Assembly: GCF_027812955.1 (NCBI RefSeq)
Contig: NZ_JAPYZV010000009.1
Span: 62,001 to 126,000, forward strand
Reading direction: 5' to 3'
DNA from: Pedococcus sp. 5OH_020
Lineage (GTDB): Bacteria; Actinomycetota; Actinomycetes; Actinomycetales; Dermatophilaceae
Length of the DNA: 64,000 bases
Shown here: in pieces, positions 42,055 to 50,841 of the stretch
How positions within the stretch are numbered: position 1 is the first letter of the stretch
Layout of the letters: every line of letters starts with the position of its first letter
Program-made: the position numbers and the translations under genes
Notes under the pieces: model-generated
What the model was told of the DNA's origin: nothing
The model's input: the letters and a program-made list of their open reading frames with translations, nothing else
The model's database searches: none

Positions 42055-42879
42055 ATGAACTGGCTCAAGGAACTCTTCGACGTCGACACCCCCGTCATTG
42101 GCATGTGCCACCTCCCGGCGCTGCCGGGCGACCCGCACTACGACACCAGCATGGGTGTCACGGGGATCGTGGACTACGCCCGGCGCGAGATCGGGGCACT
42201 CCAAGATGGTGGGATCGACGGCATCCTCATCTCCAACGAGTTCAGCCTCCCCTACCTCACTCAGACCGAACCCATCACGGCCGCCGTCATGGCACGGGTA
42301 ATCGGCGAGTTGCGCTCACAGATCGCGGTGCCGTTCGGGGTGAACGTCCTGTGGGACGGCATCGCCTCGATCGACCTGGCCGTCGCGACCGGTGCGTCCT
42401 TTGTGCGGGAGATCTTCACCGGCGCCTACGCCAGCGACTTCGGCATCTGGAACACCAATGTCGGGGCAGCCGCCCGGCACCGGGCCAGGGTCGGGGCCGC
42501 GGACGTCAAGCTGCTGTTCAACATCGTCCCGGAGGCGGCCAGCTACCTGGCCGACCGCGACCTCGCCTCGATCGCCCGGTCGACCGTTTTCAACACCCGT
42601 CCGGACGCACTCTGCGTGTCGGGGCTGACCGCAGGAGCCACCACGGACATCGAACATCTGCGCACCGTCAAGGCTGCGGCAGGAGATACTCCTGTCATCG
42701 TGAACACAGGGGTGAACCGTGACAACGTGGCCGAGTTGTTGAGCGTGGCCGACGCCGCGATCGTGGGCACACATCTCAAGCGGGACGGCGTGTTCGAGAA
42801 CGCCGCCGACCCCGCCCGGGTAGCCGAGCTCATGCATGCTCTGCGAGGTGCGCGCCAGCCCTCGCAAGCCCATGCCTGA
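42055..42879 (+). CDS. BtpA/SgcQ-family TIM-barrel protein
   Basis: The 274-residue product matches BtpA/SgcQ: VIGMCHLPALPGDPHYD at the N-terminus, GGIDGILISNEFSLPYL, PFGVNVLWDGIASIDLAVATGASFVREI and IVGTHLKRDGVFENAADP near the C-terminus. BtpA was named for photosystem I biogenesis, but most bacterial members lie in sugar operons such as E. coli sgc and their activity is unknown. Its position between importer and kinase points to a carbohydrate step. Stop overlaps the kinase start. Confidence 0.88.
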   Translation: MNWLKELFDVDTPVIGMCHLPALPGDPHYDTSMGVTGIVDYARREIGALQDGGIDGILISNEFSLPYLTQTEPITAAVMARVIGELRSQIAVPFGVNVLWDGIASIDLAVATGASFVREIFTGAYASDFGIWNTNVGAAARHRARVGAADVKLLFNIVPEAASYLADRDLASIARSTVFNTRPDALCVSGLTAGATTDIEHLRTVKAAAGDTPVIVNTGVNRDNVAELLSVADAAIVGTHLKRDGVFENAADPARVAELMHALRGARQPSQAHA

Positions 42880-44380
42880 GCAACGGGCGGTCACCGTAGG
42901 CGTCGACATCGGCACCTACGAGACCAAGGCCACGGCAGTCGACGCCATCGGCGCAGTGGTGGCCACCGCCAAGTGCCCACACCAGCTGAGCCTCCCGGCG
43001 CCTGGGTTCGCCGAGCACGACGCCGAGACCGTCTGGTGGGGCGGCCTGGTCACCGCGGTTCGGAGTTTGCTCGACACGCCTTCCATGGCTGCCACGAGCG
43101 TGCAGGCATTGTGCTGCAGCGGAATCGGCCCCGCTGTGGTCCCGACGACTGCCGCTGGCCGGGCGCTGCGGCCGGCCATCCTCTACGGAATCGACACCAG
43201 GGCTGGCGACCAGGCAGACCAGATCGAGCAGCGCCTTGGCGCGGCGACGATCACTGCTCGCAGCGGCAACCAGCTGAGCTCGCAGTCCGCAGGTCCCAAG
43301 ATCGCCTGGCTGGCACAACACGAGCCGGACGTCGTCGCCGCGACAGCCGTGATTCACACGTGTCAGTCCTTCTTGGTCCACCGCCTCACCGGCCAGGTAG
43401 TGATGGACCACGCCACAGCCAGCTACTTCCACCCGTTGTACTCGTTGCGCGAACACAGGTGGGACACCGAGGGCTGCGAGTGGTTCGTCCGACCCGAGCA
43501 GCTACCCAGCCTCGCCTGGTCCGACCAGGTCGCCGGGCGCCTGTTGCCCGAGCCTGCGGCGCAGATCGGCCTGCCGGTTGGCACGCCCGTGCTCGTAGGC
43601 TCGGCAGATGCTCCCTGTGAGGCGCTGGCCTGTGACGTAGAACAACCCCACTCGGCGATGGTCATGTACGGCTCGTCAGGATTCATGATCGCCCCCACCG
43701 CGGATGCGATGCCTGGTGCTGGTCTCTACTGCGCACCCGGCCTGACCGATGGCAGCTGGTTGGTGGCCGCAGGCACCTCCACCGCGGGCACCGCCACCCG
43801 TTGGCTCACCCAACTGCTCCGTCTGGGCGGTGAGCCCGGCGGCTCCGAGTTCGTCGAGCTGGTCGCACTCGCGTCGTTGGCTCCCAAGGGCAGCCTGGGG
43901 CTCCTGGTGCTGCCGCACTTCTCCGGGGAACGCACCCCGTTCGACGACCCAGCTGCCCGCGGGGTCATCGAGGGGCTGAGCCTGGCCCACGGCCGAGCAG
44001 AGCTGGCCCGAGCGGTGCTCGAAGGGATCGCCCACTCCATGGTGCTGGCCCTGGCTTCGATGCTGGCGCACGCGGACACCGGCGGCCAGCACCGCCGTCT
44101 CTCGGCGATCGGGGGCGGCACCGCCAACCTCGTCTGGCTGCAGGCGGTCAGCGACATCGCCGGCCTGCCGCAGCAGGTCTTCAAGAGCCCCGGCGCAAGC
44201 TACGGCGGGGCACTTCTCGCCGGACGGGCGATCGGGCTCCTCGAGCGCAACGTTGTACCCGAATGCCGCCAACCCACCCTGACCATCGACCCGGACGAGG
44301 CCGCGCACGCCGCATACGTCCACGACCACGAACGATTCAGCCAGGTGTACACCGCTCTGCGACAGGTGAGAACCGCATGA
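42872..44380 (+). CDS. FGGY-family carbohydrate kinase
   Basis: A 502-residue kinase with the N-terminal phosphate motif VTVGVDIGTYETKATAVD, the central GYGSSG-like VMYGSSGFM, FSGERTPFDDPAARGVIEGLSL (FGGY region) and the adenosine loop LSAIGGGTANLVWLQAVSDI. It phosphorylates a ketose, polyol or sugar acid after import. The ATG at 42872 overlaps btpA by eight bases; an in-frame ATG at 42836 would add 12 residues. Given the KGPDC-like gene downstream, 3-keto-L-gulonate or L-xylulose are possible substrates. Confidence 0.9.
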   Translation: MPEQRAVTVGVDIGTYETKATAVDAIGAVVATAKCPHQLSLPAPGFAEHDAETVWWGGLVTAVRSLLDTPSMAATSVQALCCSGIGPAVVPTTAAGRALRPAILYGIDTRAGDQADQIEQRLGAATITARSGNQLSSQSAGPKIAWLAQHEPDVVAATAVIHTCQSFLVHRLTGQVVMDHATASYFHPLYSLREHRWDTEGCEWFVRPEQLPSLAWSDQVAGRLLPEPAAQIGLPVGTPVLVGSADAPCEALACDVEQPHSAMVMYGSSGFMIAPTADAMPGAGLYCAPGLTDGSWLVAAGTSTAGTATRWLTQLLRLGGEPGGSEFVELVALASLAPKGSLGLLVLPHFSGERTPFDDPAARGVIEGLSLAHGRAELARAVLEGIAHSMVLALASMLAHADTGGQHRRLSAIGGGTANLVWLQAVSDIAGLPQQVFKSPGASYGGALLAGRAIGLLERNVVPECRQPTLTIDPDEAAHAAYVHDHERFSQVYTALRQVRTA

Positions 44381-45540
44381 CCCGCCCACGAGCCACCGAT
44401 CAACCGACCTCGGCTCCCGACCTCATGCAGGGTCACTGGGGCAGCCTCGCGGCCTCCATCGCCACCGGTACATCCATCGGCGCCGGAGACAAGGTGGCCG
44501 TCGCGCTCACCGGCATCGAGGCCTACGATGCCGTCCACGCCCTGGTCGAGGAATGCCATCGTCGGGGAGCCACCCCCCAAGTGGTGCTGGCCGCGGAGGA
44601 CTTCGAACGCTCCGCGCTTGCCCTGCTCGACATCGCCGCACTGCGGCGGCCGGCGCCGCTGGAGCTGGCCGCCATCGAATGGGCCGACGTCTACATCGCC
44701 CTTCGAGCCATGACCGTCCCCCGGCAGCGCGAGACAGGAAGCGCCCCCAGCCCGAACCGCCAGGTGGCACAACGGCTCGGCAAGGGTGAGGTCTCCACCG
44801 CTCGCTGGCGCAGCACCCGTTGGTGTGTCGTCCGCCTACCCACCGCAGCGTGGGCGACGCGGGCAGGCGCCGACCCGGCCCGGATCGAGGCCGAGTTCCT
44901 GGCCGGGTGTACCCAGGACTGGCCCGCCTGGCGACGACGCTGGGGCATTCTCGCCGATGCATTGGACGGCAGCTCCACCGTGACGATCCTCGACGAAGAC
45001 ACCGACCTCAGCCTTGGCGTACGGGGGCGGACGTGGGTTCCCTTCGCCGGAGAGGCCAACCTGCCCGACGGTGAGGTTGCCACCGCGCCGCTTGAGAGCG
45101 AAACCAACGGGCACATCAGCTTTCCTGGGCGGTTCTGGTTCGCCGACACGGAGATTGCTGACCTGACACTGGTGTTCGAGAACGGACGCTGCACAAAGGC
45201 GGACGCATCCCGCGGCGGCGCCTTCGTCGAGCAGCTGGTCGCGGCAGATGAAGGGGCGGCCCTGGTCGGCGAGCTGGGGATCGGCCTCAACCCCTTCATG
45301 ACCACCCTCACCGGAGACCTGTTCATCGACGAGAAGATCCTGGGCACCGCCCACATCGCCATGGGCCGGGCATACCCCCAATGTGGCGGCCTCAACGAGT
45401 CCAGCATCCACTGGGACATCGTCAAGGACCTCAGGACACCCCGGGCGTCACTCTTGGTCGACGACGTGGCCCTCATCGACAGCGGCCGGGTCGTCGGTCC
45501 CCTGGCCGCAGCAACCGAACCGCTGACGAAAGGCTCATAA
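44377..45540 (+). CDS. M29 aminopeptidase-like protein in the sugar operon
   Basis: A 387-residue protein with the features of M29 (aminopeptidase T/AmpS): LPDGEVATAPLE, GELGIGLNP, LGTAHIAMG and IHWD carry the expected glutamates, histidines and aspartate that bind two metals. M29 enzymes cleave N-terminal residues from peptides. Membership of a sugar operon, with an ATGA overlap on the kinase, is unexpected and suggests action on another amide or ester, or a scavenging role. Metal ligands appear intact, so catalysis is likely. Confidence 0.82.
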   Translation: MTRPRATDQPTSAPDLMQGHWGSLAASIATGTSIGAGDKVAVALTGIEAYDAVHALVEECHRRGATPQVVLAAEDFERSALALLDIAALRRPAPLELAAIEWADVYIALRAMTVPRQRETGSAPSPNRQVAQRLGKGEVSTARWRSTRWCVVRLPTAAWATRAGADPARIEAEFLAGCTQDWPAWRRRWGILADALDGSSTVTILDEDTDLSLGVRGRTWVPFAGEANLPDGEVATAPLESETNGHISFPGRFWFADTEIADLTLVFENGRCTKADASRGGAFVEQLVAADEGAALVGELGIGLNPFMTTLTGDLFIDEKILGTAHIAMGRAYPQCGGLNESSIHWDIVKDLRTPRASLLVDDVALIDSGRVVGPLAAATEPLTKGS

Positions 45541-45541
45541 C

Positions 45542-46246
45542 GTGAAGCATCCCAAGGTCCAGGTGGCTCTGGATGTCATCGAACTCGACGATGCCGTGCG
45601 ACTGGCCGAAGTGGCCCTCGACGCAGGGGCCGACTGGCTAGAGATCGGTAAGCCGTTCGTCGAGTTCAACGGGATCCGCGGCTGCGATAAGCTAACTCGC
45701 GCGTTCCCGGACCAGTACTGGCTGCTCGACCTCATGGTCATGGCCTCCCCAGCCAAGTACCTCGACGCGGCCGCCGGACTTGGCATCTCCAACGTCACCG
45801 TGACTGGGCTGGCGCCGATGGTGACCGTCGCTACCGCTGTCGAGCACGCCCGCACCGTGGGGGTGGCCGTCACCATCGACCTGTTCAACGTCGCCAACCT
45901 GCGCACGTCCTGCGGGAAGTATGCCGCGCTGGAACCGGACTACCTGATGGTCCACTTCGGGGTTGACCAGAAGCGCGCCGCGCCAGCGGGGTCCCCGGTC
46001 GAAGACCTGTCGGCGGTCGTCGCAGCCGCCTCGTGCCCCGTCAGCTACGCGACCTACGACCTCGAGGAGAGCCTCGCGGCCGTCGCCGCCGGGGCGTCGG
46101 TCATCGTTCAGGGAGAGCCGCTGCTCTCGCGCAAGGACGCCCCCACCGCACTGCGTCAGTTCATTACGACGACCCACGACGCTGGTGCCCGCCGCGCTGG
46201 GCATACCCCGGCACCCCTATCGACCACGAAGGAGATCGTGCTGTGA
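45542..46246 (+). CDS. KGPDC/hexulose-phosphate synthase-like barrel lacking the DxKxxD motif
   Basis: A 234-residue OMPDC-suprafamily barrel: VQVALDVIELDDAVRLAE, ADWLEIGKPFVEFNGIRG and VHFGVDQK align with UlaD/HPS proteins (3-keto-L-gulonate-6-phosphate decarboxylase, hexulose-6-phosphate synthase). The suprafamily's D-x-K-x-x-D motif is here D63-L-M65-V-M-A68, so the catalytic Lys and second Asp are gone. Either it catalyses a different reaction or is a regulatory homologue. The GTG start follows the previous stop by one base; GAAAGG is upstream. Confidence 0.82.
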   Translation: MKHPKVQVALDVIELDDAVRLAEVALDAGADWLEIGKPFVEFNGIRGCDKLTRAFPDQYWLLDLMVMASPAKYLDAAAGLGISNVTVTGLAPMVTVATAVEHARTVGVAVTIDLFNVANLRTSCGKYAALEPDYLMVHFGVDQKRAAPAGSPVEDLSAVVAAASCPVSYATYDLEESLAAVAAGASVIVQGEPLLSRKDAPTALRQFITTTHDAGARRAGHTPAPLSTTKEIVL

Positions 46247-47307
46247 TGCGCGCCGCTGTTGTCATCGCAGAACCCGGGGGTAAGCACCTGGAAGTCCGCC
46301 AGGTTCCCAAGCCCCAGCCCGGCCCCGGTCAGGTCCTGGTCCAGGTGGCGTTCGCCGGAGTCTGCGGGTCCGACACCCACGGCTTCCTCGACACCGAGGG
46401 CACGTCGCGCGCTGACGGGCTCATCATGAGCCATGAGATCAGCGGCACCATTGCGGAGCACGGGCCGGGCGTGAGCGACCCCCCCGTCGGCACCCGAGTC
46501 ACAGTGGACCCGCAGGTCGTGTGTGGCCAGTGCCCCGCCTGCCGCAAGGGCTGGATCTCGATCTGCGACCACAAGCAGGTGCTTGGCTCCTCCCTGCGCG
46601 GCTTCGTCCAGGGTGGCATGGCCGAGTACGTCGTGACCCACCAAGCCACCGTGCACCCCGTTCCCCCGTCGGTGACCGACGAGCAGGCCGCCCTCATCGA
46701 GCCCCTGGCAAACGCTCTGCACACGGTACGGAGAGCCGAGGTCCAACCCGGCGACAACGTCGTCGTCCTAGGCGCCGGACCCCTCGGCCTCTGCATGGTC
46801 CAGTGCTTGCGCAACACCGCCGCGAGGGTCATCGCTGTCACCGATCCCTCGGAGACGCGCCGCAACCTCGCGTTGCTCTGCGGAGCCGACATCGCGTGGG
46901 ACCCCAGGACAACGGATGTCGAGGCATCGGTACTGGAGCTCACCTCGGGTCGTGGCGCCGACGTGGTCATCGAGTCCGTGGGCATCGAGGCTACCTACCG
47001 TCAAGCGATCACGGTCGTACGCAAGCGCGGACGGGTGATGTTCTTCGGCGCAGTGCAACCAGAGGTTTCACTGCCACTGCTACCCATCCTGCACAAGGAG
47101 CTCTCCTTGATCGGATGCACGGGGGCGAATGACGAGACGGGTCCAGCCATCGAGCTCGTGGCTGCCGGCAAGGTCGACCTGTCCGCCATGACCGGGACGG
47201 TCGCCGGACTCAACGATGCCGAGTCCGCCATCCGAGCCCAGCTCGAACCGGGCTACAGTTCCGTCAAGCTGCTCATCGACCCTCGCCGCCAGCACATGGC
47301 CAGCTGA
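46246..47307 (+). CDS. Zinc-dependent medium-chain dehydrogenase (polyol/alcohol type)
   Basis: A 353-residue MDR enzyme. Catalytic zinc ligands are Cys40 (GVCGSDTHG) and His63-Glu64 (SHE). Four structural-zinc cysteines lie at 93, 96, 99 and 107 (CGQCPACRKGWISIC). The Rossmann loop VVLGAGPLGLCMVQ near 170 binds NAD(P). It resembles sorbitol/threonine dehydrogenases and probably oxidises the imported polyol or sugar acid. The start shares one base with the preceding stop (TGATG), and AAGGAGA is upstream. It ends the coupled operon, with the esterase 97 bases on. Confidence 0.9.
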   Translation: MRAAVVIAEPGGKHLEVRQVPKPQPGPGQVLVQVAFAGVCGSDTHGFLDTEGTSRADGLIMSHEISGTIAEHGPGVSDPPVGTRVTVDPQVVCGQCPACRKGWISICDHKQVLGSSLRGFVQGGMAEYVVTHQATVHPVPPSVTDEQAALIEPLANALHTVRRAEVQPGDNVVVLGAGPLGLCMVQCLRNTAARVIAVTDPSETRRNLALLCGADIAWDPRTTDVEASVLELTSGRGADVVIESVGIEATYRQAITVVRKRGRVMFFGAVQPEVSLPLLPILHKELSLIGCTGANDETGPAIELVAAGKVDLSAMTGTVAGLNDAESAIRAQLEPGYSSVKLLIDPRRQHMAS

Positions 47308-47404
47308 GCCGAAGGAATGGCTTGTAGAACAATCCCGGCATGAACTCATCCTGACGGGTTCGCAGCTCGGCCGGGAACGGGACTGCCCACGACGAGGAGA
47401 CACC

Positions 47405-48385
47405 GTGCCGCTGTTCGATCTGCCCCTCAGCGAGCTGGAGCGCTACCTCCCCACGCGGAGTGGCCCGGCGGACTTCGATGCCTTCTGGGGCAGGACGCTG
47501 GCCGAGGCACGGAGCGCGGACCGTGCCGTCGACTCGGTGGCGTACGCCGCCAATCTCCCCTTTGTCCGGGTGCTTGACGCGTCGTTCGCCGGCTTCGGTG
47601 GACAACGCGTCCACGCCTGGTGGGTTCGCCCTGCCGGGGACGCGCCAAGTGGCGGTTGGCCCATGGTCGTGGAGTTCCTGGGTTACGGCGACGGCCGAGG
47701 CACGCCGCTGGACTGGTTGGCGTGGCCGGCCGCCGGTGTCGCCGTCCTCGTCATGGACACTCGGGGGCAGGGCGCCCGCGCGCGTCGTGCCGGAAGTACG
47801 GGAGACGCGGCAGGGTCATTGTCACCCCAGGTGGAGGGCTTCCTTACCAAGGGCGTCTTGAGCCCCCACGACTACTACTACCGGCGGGTTTTCACGGACG
47901 CTGTTCTCGCCGTCGATGTCGCACGATGTCTTCCGGGGACCGACCCCGCCCGCGTAGCCGTCCAGGGCACCAGCCAGGGCGGGGCGATCGCCCTCGCCGC
48001 GTCGGCCCTTGCCGACGGAGTGGCGGCGGCCATGGTGAACGTCCCCTTCTTGTGTCACGTCAAGCGGGCAATCGAGATCACGGACACCCGGCCGTACGCC
48101 GAACTGCTGGAGTTCGCGCGCACCCGGAAGGGCGACATCGAAACGGCCTTCCAGACACTTGCCTACTTCGACGGGATGGAGATGGCGGCGCGCGCCACGG
48201 TTCCGGCACTGTTCTCGGTGGCCCTGATGGACGACGTCTGTCCGCCCTCGACGGTCTACGCCGCCTACAACCACTATGCCGGGCCAAAGGAGATCGACGT
48301 CTTCACTTACAACAAGCATGAAGGCGGCGGGGAGCACCATGACCTGCGGCAGATCGGCTGGCTTCAGGAACGCTTCGGCATCTGA
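47405..48385 (+). CDS. Acetylxylan esterase / cephalosporin-C deacetylase family hydrolase
   Basis: The 326-residue alpha/beta hydrolase has the AXE1 family layout: MPLFDLPLSELERYLP at the start, MVVEFLGYGDGRG, the nucleophile GTSQGG (Ser190), an Asp in ALMDDVCPPS (276-277) and His305 in NKHEGGGEHHD. The class removes acetyl groups from xylan oligosaccharides or related sugars; it has no signal peptide, so it would act on imported acetylated sugars. GGAG six bases upstream supports the GTG at 47405. It probably extends the uptake operon. Confidence 0.88.
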   Translation: MPLFDLPLSELERYLPTRSGPADFDAFWGRTLAEARSADRAVDSVAYAANLPFVRVLDASFAGFGGQRVHAWWVRPAGDAPSGGWPMVVEFLGYGDGRGTPLDWLAWPAAGVAVLVMDTRGQGARARRAGSTGDAAGSLSPQVEGFLTKGVLSPHDYYYRRVFTDAVLAVDVARCLPGTDPARVAVQGTSQGGAIALAASALADGVAAAMVNVPFLCHVKRAIEITDTRPYAELLEFARTRKGDIETAFQTLAYFDGMEMAARATVPALFSVALMDDVCPPSTVYAAYNHYAGPKEIDVFTYNKHEGGGEHHDLRQIGWLQERFGI

Positions 48386-48553
48386 TGGCGCCCACCCTCT
48401 CGCGCTTCCCGGCAATGGGCTGGGGAACGGCCGGTCGGTGGGCATCATTGACGGGCTGGCCTACGCGCGCCTGCCGAGCCCGTTGACGATGCTGACCGCA
48501 CCTGTCCCGGAGGTGGTTCATCATGCCGCAGCTGAGTTCACGGTGCCGCAGCG

Positions 48554-49360
48554 TCAGTGGTCGAGCGCTCCGGCGTCCACCGCCAGCACCGCCCCGGTGA
48601 CATACCGGGCTGCGGCCGACAGCAGCCAGGTGCTCGCCGCCGCGACATCGTCCGGCTCCACCCAAGGGATGGGGAGGTGGTGGCTGTCGAGGGCTGCGGC
48701 GGCCGCCTCGTCGCGACTGACCGAGCCCCCACGTCCAGCCACGATCTGCCACACGGCAGCACGCTGAAACATCGGGGTGTCCACGTTGGTGGGCGCCACG
48801 GCGTTGACCCGGATTCCGTAAGGCCCCAGCTCTCGGGCCGCCGTACGCACCAGCCCTAGCTGCGCGTGCTTGCTCATGACGTAATGGCCTACGGAGGGCA
48901 GGCCGCGCGCGGCGGCCACGGAGCCAGTCACGACGACCGCTCCTGTCGTGCGCGTGCCGACCCAGTGGTCCGCCGCTGCGCTCAGCAGGTTCCAGGTCCC
49001 GTAGACGTTGGTCTCCACCGTGAACCGCATGTCATGCTCATCCACCTGCCAGAAGGGTCCGTAGCCACGGCACACGCCGGCCGTCGCAAGGACGCCATCC
49101 AGCCGGCCCCACTGCTCGACCACGTCGGCCACGATCCTGGACACGGCCTGTGCGTCCCGCACATCTGTCGCGGCTCGCGAGTATCGACCACCCAGACGCG
49201 CTACTTCGTTGGCCGCGCTGTCCAGCGAGCTCAGGTCGAGCATGGCGACGACCGCTCCTTGCTGGGCCAGGGCGAGGGCTTGGGCACGTCCGACGCCACC
49301 CGCGGCGCCGGAGACGAGGAAGACCTTGTCCCGAAGGTCCGGATAGGTCGGCGTGGTCAC
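48554..49360 (-). CDS. Short-chain dehydrogenase/reductase (SDR)
   Basis: A 268-residue classical SDR: cofactor loop SGAAGGVGRA (about 17-26), Ser147 in VVVTGSVAA, Tyr160-x3-Lys164 in GHYVMSKH, and APTNVDTPMF after the active site. Asp at the end of beta-2 (AMLDLSSLD) favours NAD. It likely interconverts a sugar hydroxyl and ketone. It closes the minus-strand importer operon; its GTG overlaps the previous gene's stop (GTGA). Confidence 0.9.
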   Translation of the reverse strand: MTTPTYPDLRDKVFLVSGAAGGVGRAQALALAQQGAVVAMLDLSSLDSAANEVARLGGRYSRAATDVRDAQAVSRIVADVVEQWGRLDGVLATAGVCRGYGPFWQVDEHDMRFTVETNVYGTWNLLSAAADHWVGTRTTGAVVVTGSVAAARGLPSVGHYVMSKHAQLGLVRTAARELGPYGIRVNAVAPTNVDTPMFQRAAVWQIVAGRGGSVSRDEAAAAALDSHHLPIPWVEPDDVAAASTWLLSAAARYVTGAVLAVDAGALDH

Positions 49361-50841
49361 GGCGCACCGACCACGTGCGCGGTGCGGAGGTCCAGGCCGG
49401 TGGTGCCCGAAGGCCGAAAGCCCTGGAGCGTTCTGCTCCATGCCGTCGGCTGCGGGCGATGCCCGAGCACCGCCATGGAACACTGCGTCGCAGCGGCGCG
49501 CTGCAGTTGGCCCAGGAGCTCGCGTCTCAGGTGCGGCTCTGGCGTGCGGACCAGCCGCCGCACCAGCGCGTGGTTGCCGTCCACCTCATACTTGGGCTGG
49601 TGGGCGTAGTGGCGCGCCCATCGGCCCGTCAGGTACCAGCGTAGGAAGAACTCCCCGTCGCGCCCGAAGATGCTTGGATCGCCCGAGGCCATCAGCACCT
49701 GGAATCGTCCGGCGGGAATCTCCTTCTCGAAGAGGTCCGCGGTGTGGGCCGTTATAGCGCGAGCCGAGATCCCCACGGCTGCCAGCTGCTCGACGACCAG
49801 CTCGGCTTGACGGACGACCCAGTCGGCACTGGACACCAGGAGCTCGATCTCGACGCCGGACGCACCTGCCTGCCTCAACAGAGCGCGGGCCGCATGCAGA
49901 TCGTGGGCGGGCTCCTCGGCGCAGGCGACATAGTCAGGATGCCAACGGGGCAGGAGCGCGCCGGACGGTTCGAAGCGTCCACGGTGCACGGTGTGGGCGA
50001 GTTGCTCTCGGTCCATGGCCAAGGCCACCGCGCGACGGACACGCACGTCGCCGAACAGCTCGTCGGCACAGTTGAAGAGCAACCACGTGGTGTTCATCCC
50101 CCTGACCCATGCCGAGGCCAGGTCCGGACGCCCCTCGAGCAGGGCCAGCCCGTCCTGTGGGGCCTCCTCGATCACGTGGACGTCGCCCTCGAGCAGGCGG
50201 CTCATTCGCTCCATCGGCTCAGGGGTGGCGAGCAGGTCCAACGGCGAGCGATGGTCGCCATCGTCCTCGAGCAGGGCGTAACCTGGCGCCGGTTCGAGGG
50301 TGGCGCCGCAGGGGTCGTGGGAGACCACACGGTAAGGGCCGGTGCCGTGAGGCAGATTATCCTCGGACCAGACTGCCGAGTGCGGCTGCACTCGGACGAG
50401 GCTCAGGCGCTCGTCGAGCAGGGGCAGTGCGGAGTCGGTGCGCAGCTCCACCTGGCCTTCTGTGAGGATGATCGCCTCCTGGACACCATCCAGGCCGGCC
50501 GACATGAACCCGCCCGATCCAGGGCCGTCGATCAACGAGCGGATGCTAGTCGCGACGTCGTCGGCCGTCACCCTGCTGCCGTCGTGAAACCGCGCCCGAT
50601 CATCGATGTCGAGGACATATCGCCCTTGTGCGGTCTGGTGCGCTCGGCCCCTCAGCACTCCGGGCGCGAGTGCCATGGAGGCGAGGTCACGACGCAGGAG
50701 GGGGTCATGGACGTGGCCGAGAACGGCCACCCCGCCGGCTGTCGCGGCATGCTGCGGGTCGAGGCTGCCGATGACGAACCCCAAGCTTCCTCTGACGGGA
50801 CGCCTGCGTGCGGTGGTCGTCCCCTGGCGAGTCGTCGTCAC
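49357..50841 (-). CDS. Signal-less family-5 solute-binding-like protein
   Basis: A 494-residue protein homologous to SBP_bac_5 (oligopeptide/nickel-type binders): RGSLGFVIGSLDPQHAATAGG, then GTGPYRVVSHDP, VRRAVALAMDREQL and a closing helical lobe. The usual signal peptide and lipobox are missing; it starts (GTG at 50841, GTGA overlap with the permease) directly at the mature fold. It should therefore stay in the cytosol, like the sugar-sensing C-terminal domain of SgrR, and could sense or bind an intracellular ligand. An error in start choice is unlikely because the permease ends there. Confidence 0.82.
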   Translation of the reverse strand: MTTTRQGTTTARRRPVRGSLGFVIGSLDPQHAATAGGVAVLGHVHDPLLRRDLASMALAPGVLRGRAHQTAQGRYVLDIDDRARFHDGSRVTADDVATSIRSLIDGPGSGGFMSAGLDGVQEAIILTEGQVELRTDSALPLLDERLSLVRVQPHSAVWSEDNLPHGTGPYRVVSHDPCGATLEPAPGYALLEDDGDHRSPLDLLATPEPMERMSRLLEGDVHVIEEAPQDGLALLEGRPDLASAWVRGMNTTWLLFNCADELFGDVRVRRAVALAMDREQLAHTVHRGRFEPSGALLPRWHPDYVACAEEPAHDLHAARALLRQAGASGVEIELLVSSADWVVRQAELVVEQLAAVGISARAITAHTADLFEKEIPAGRFQVLMASGDPSIFGRDGEFFLRWYLTGRWARHYAHQPKYEVDGNHALVRRLVRTPEPHLRRELLGQLQRAAATQCSMAVLGHRPQPTAWSRTLQGFRPSGTTGLDLRTAHVVGAP

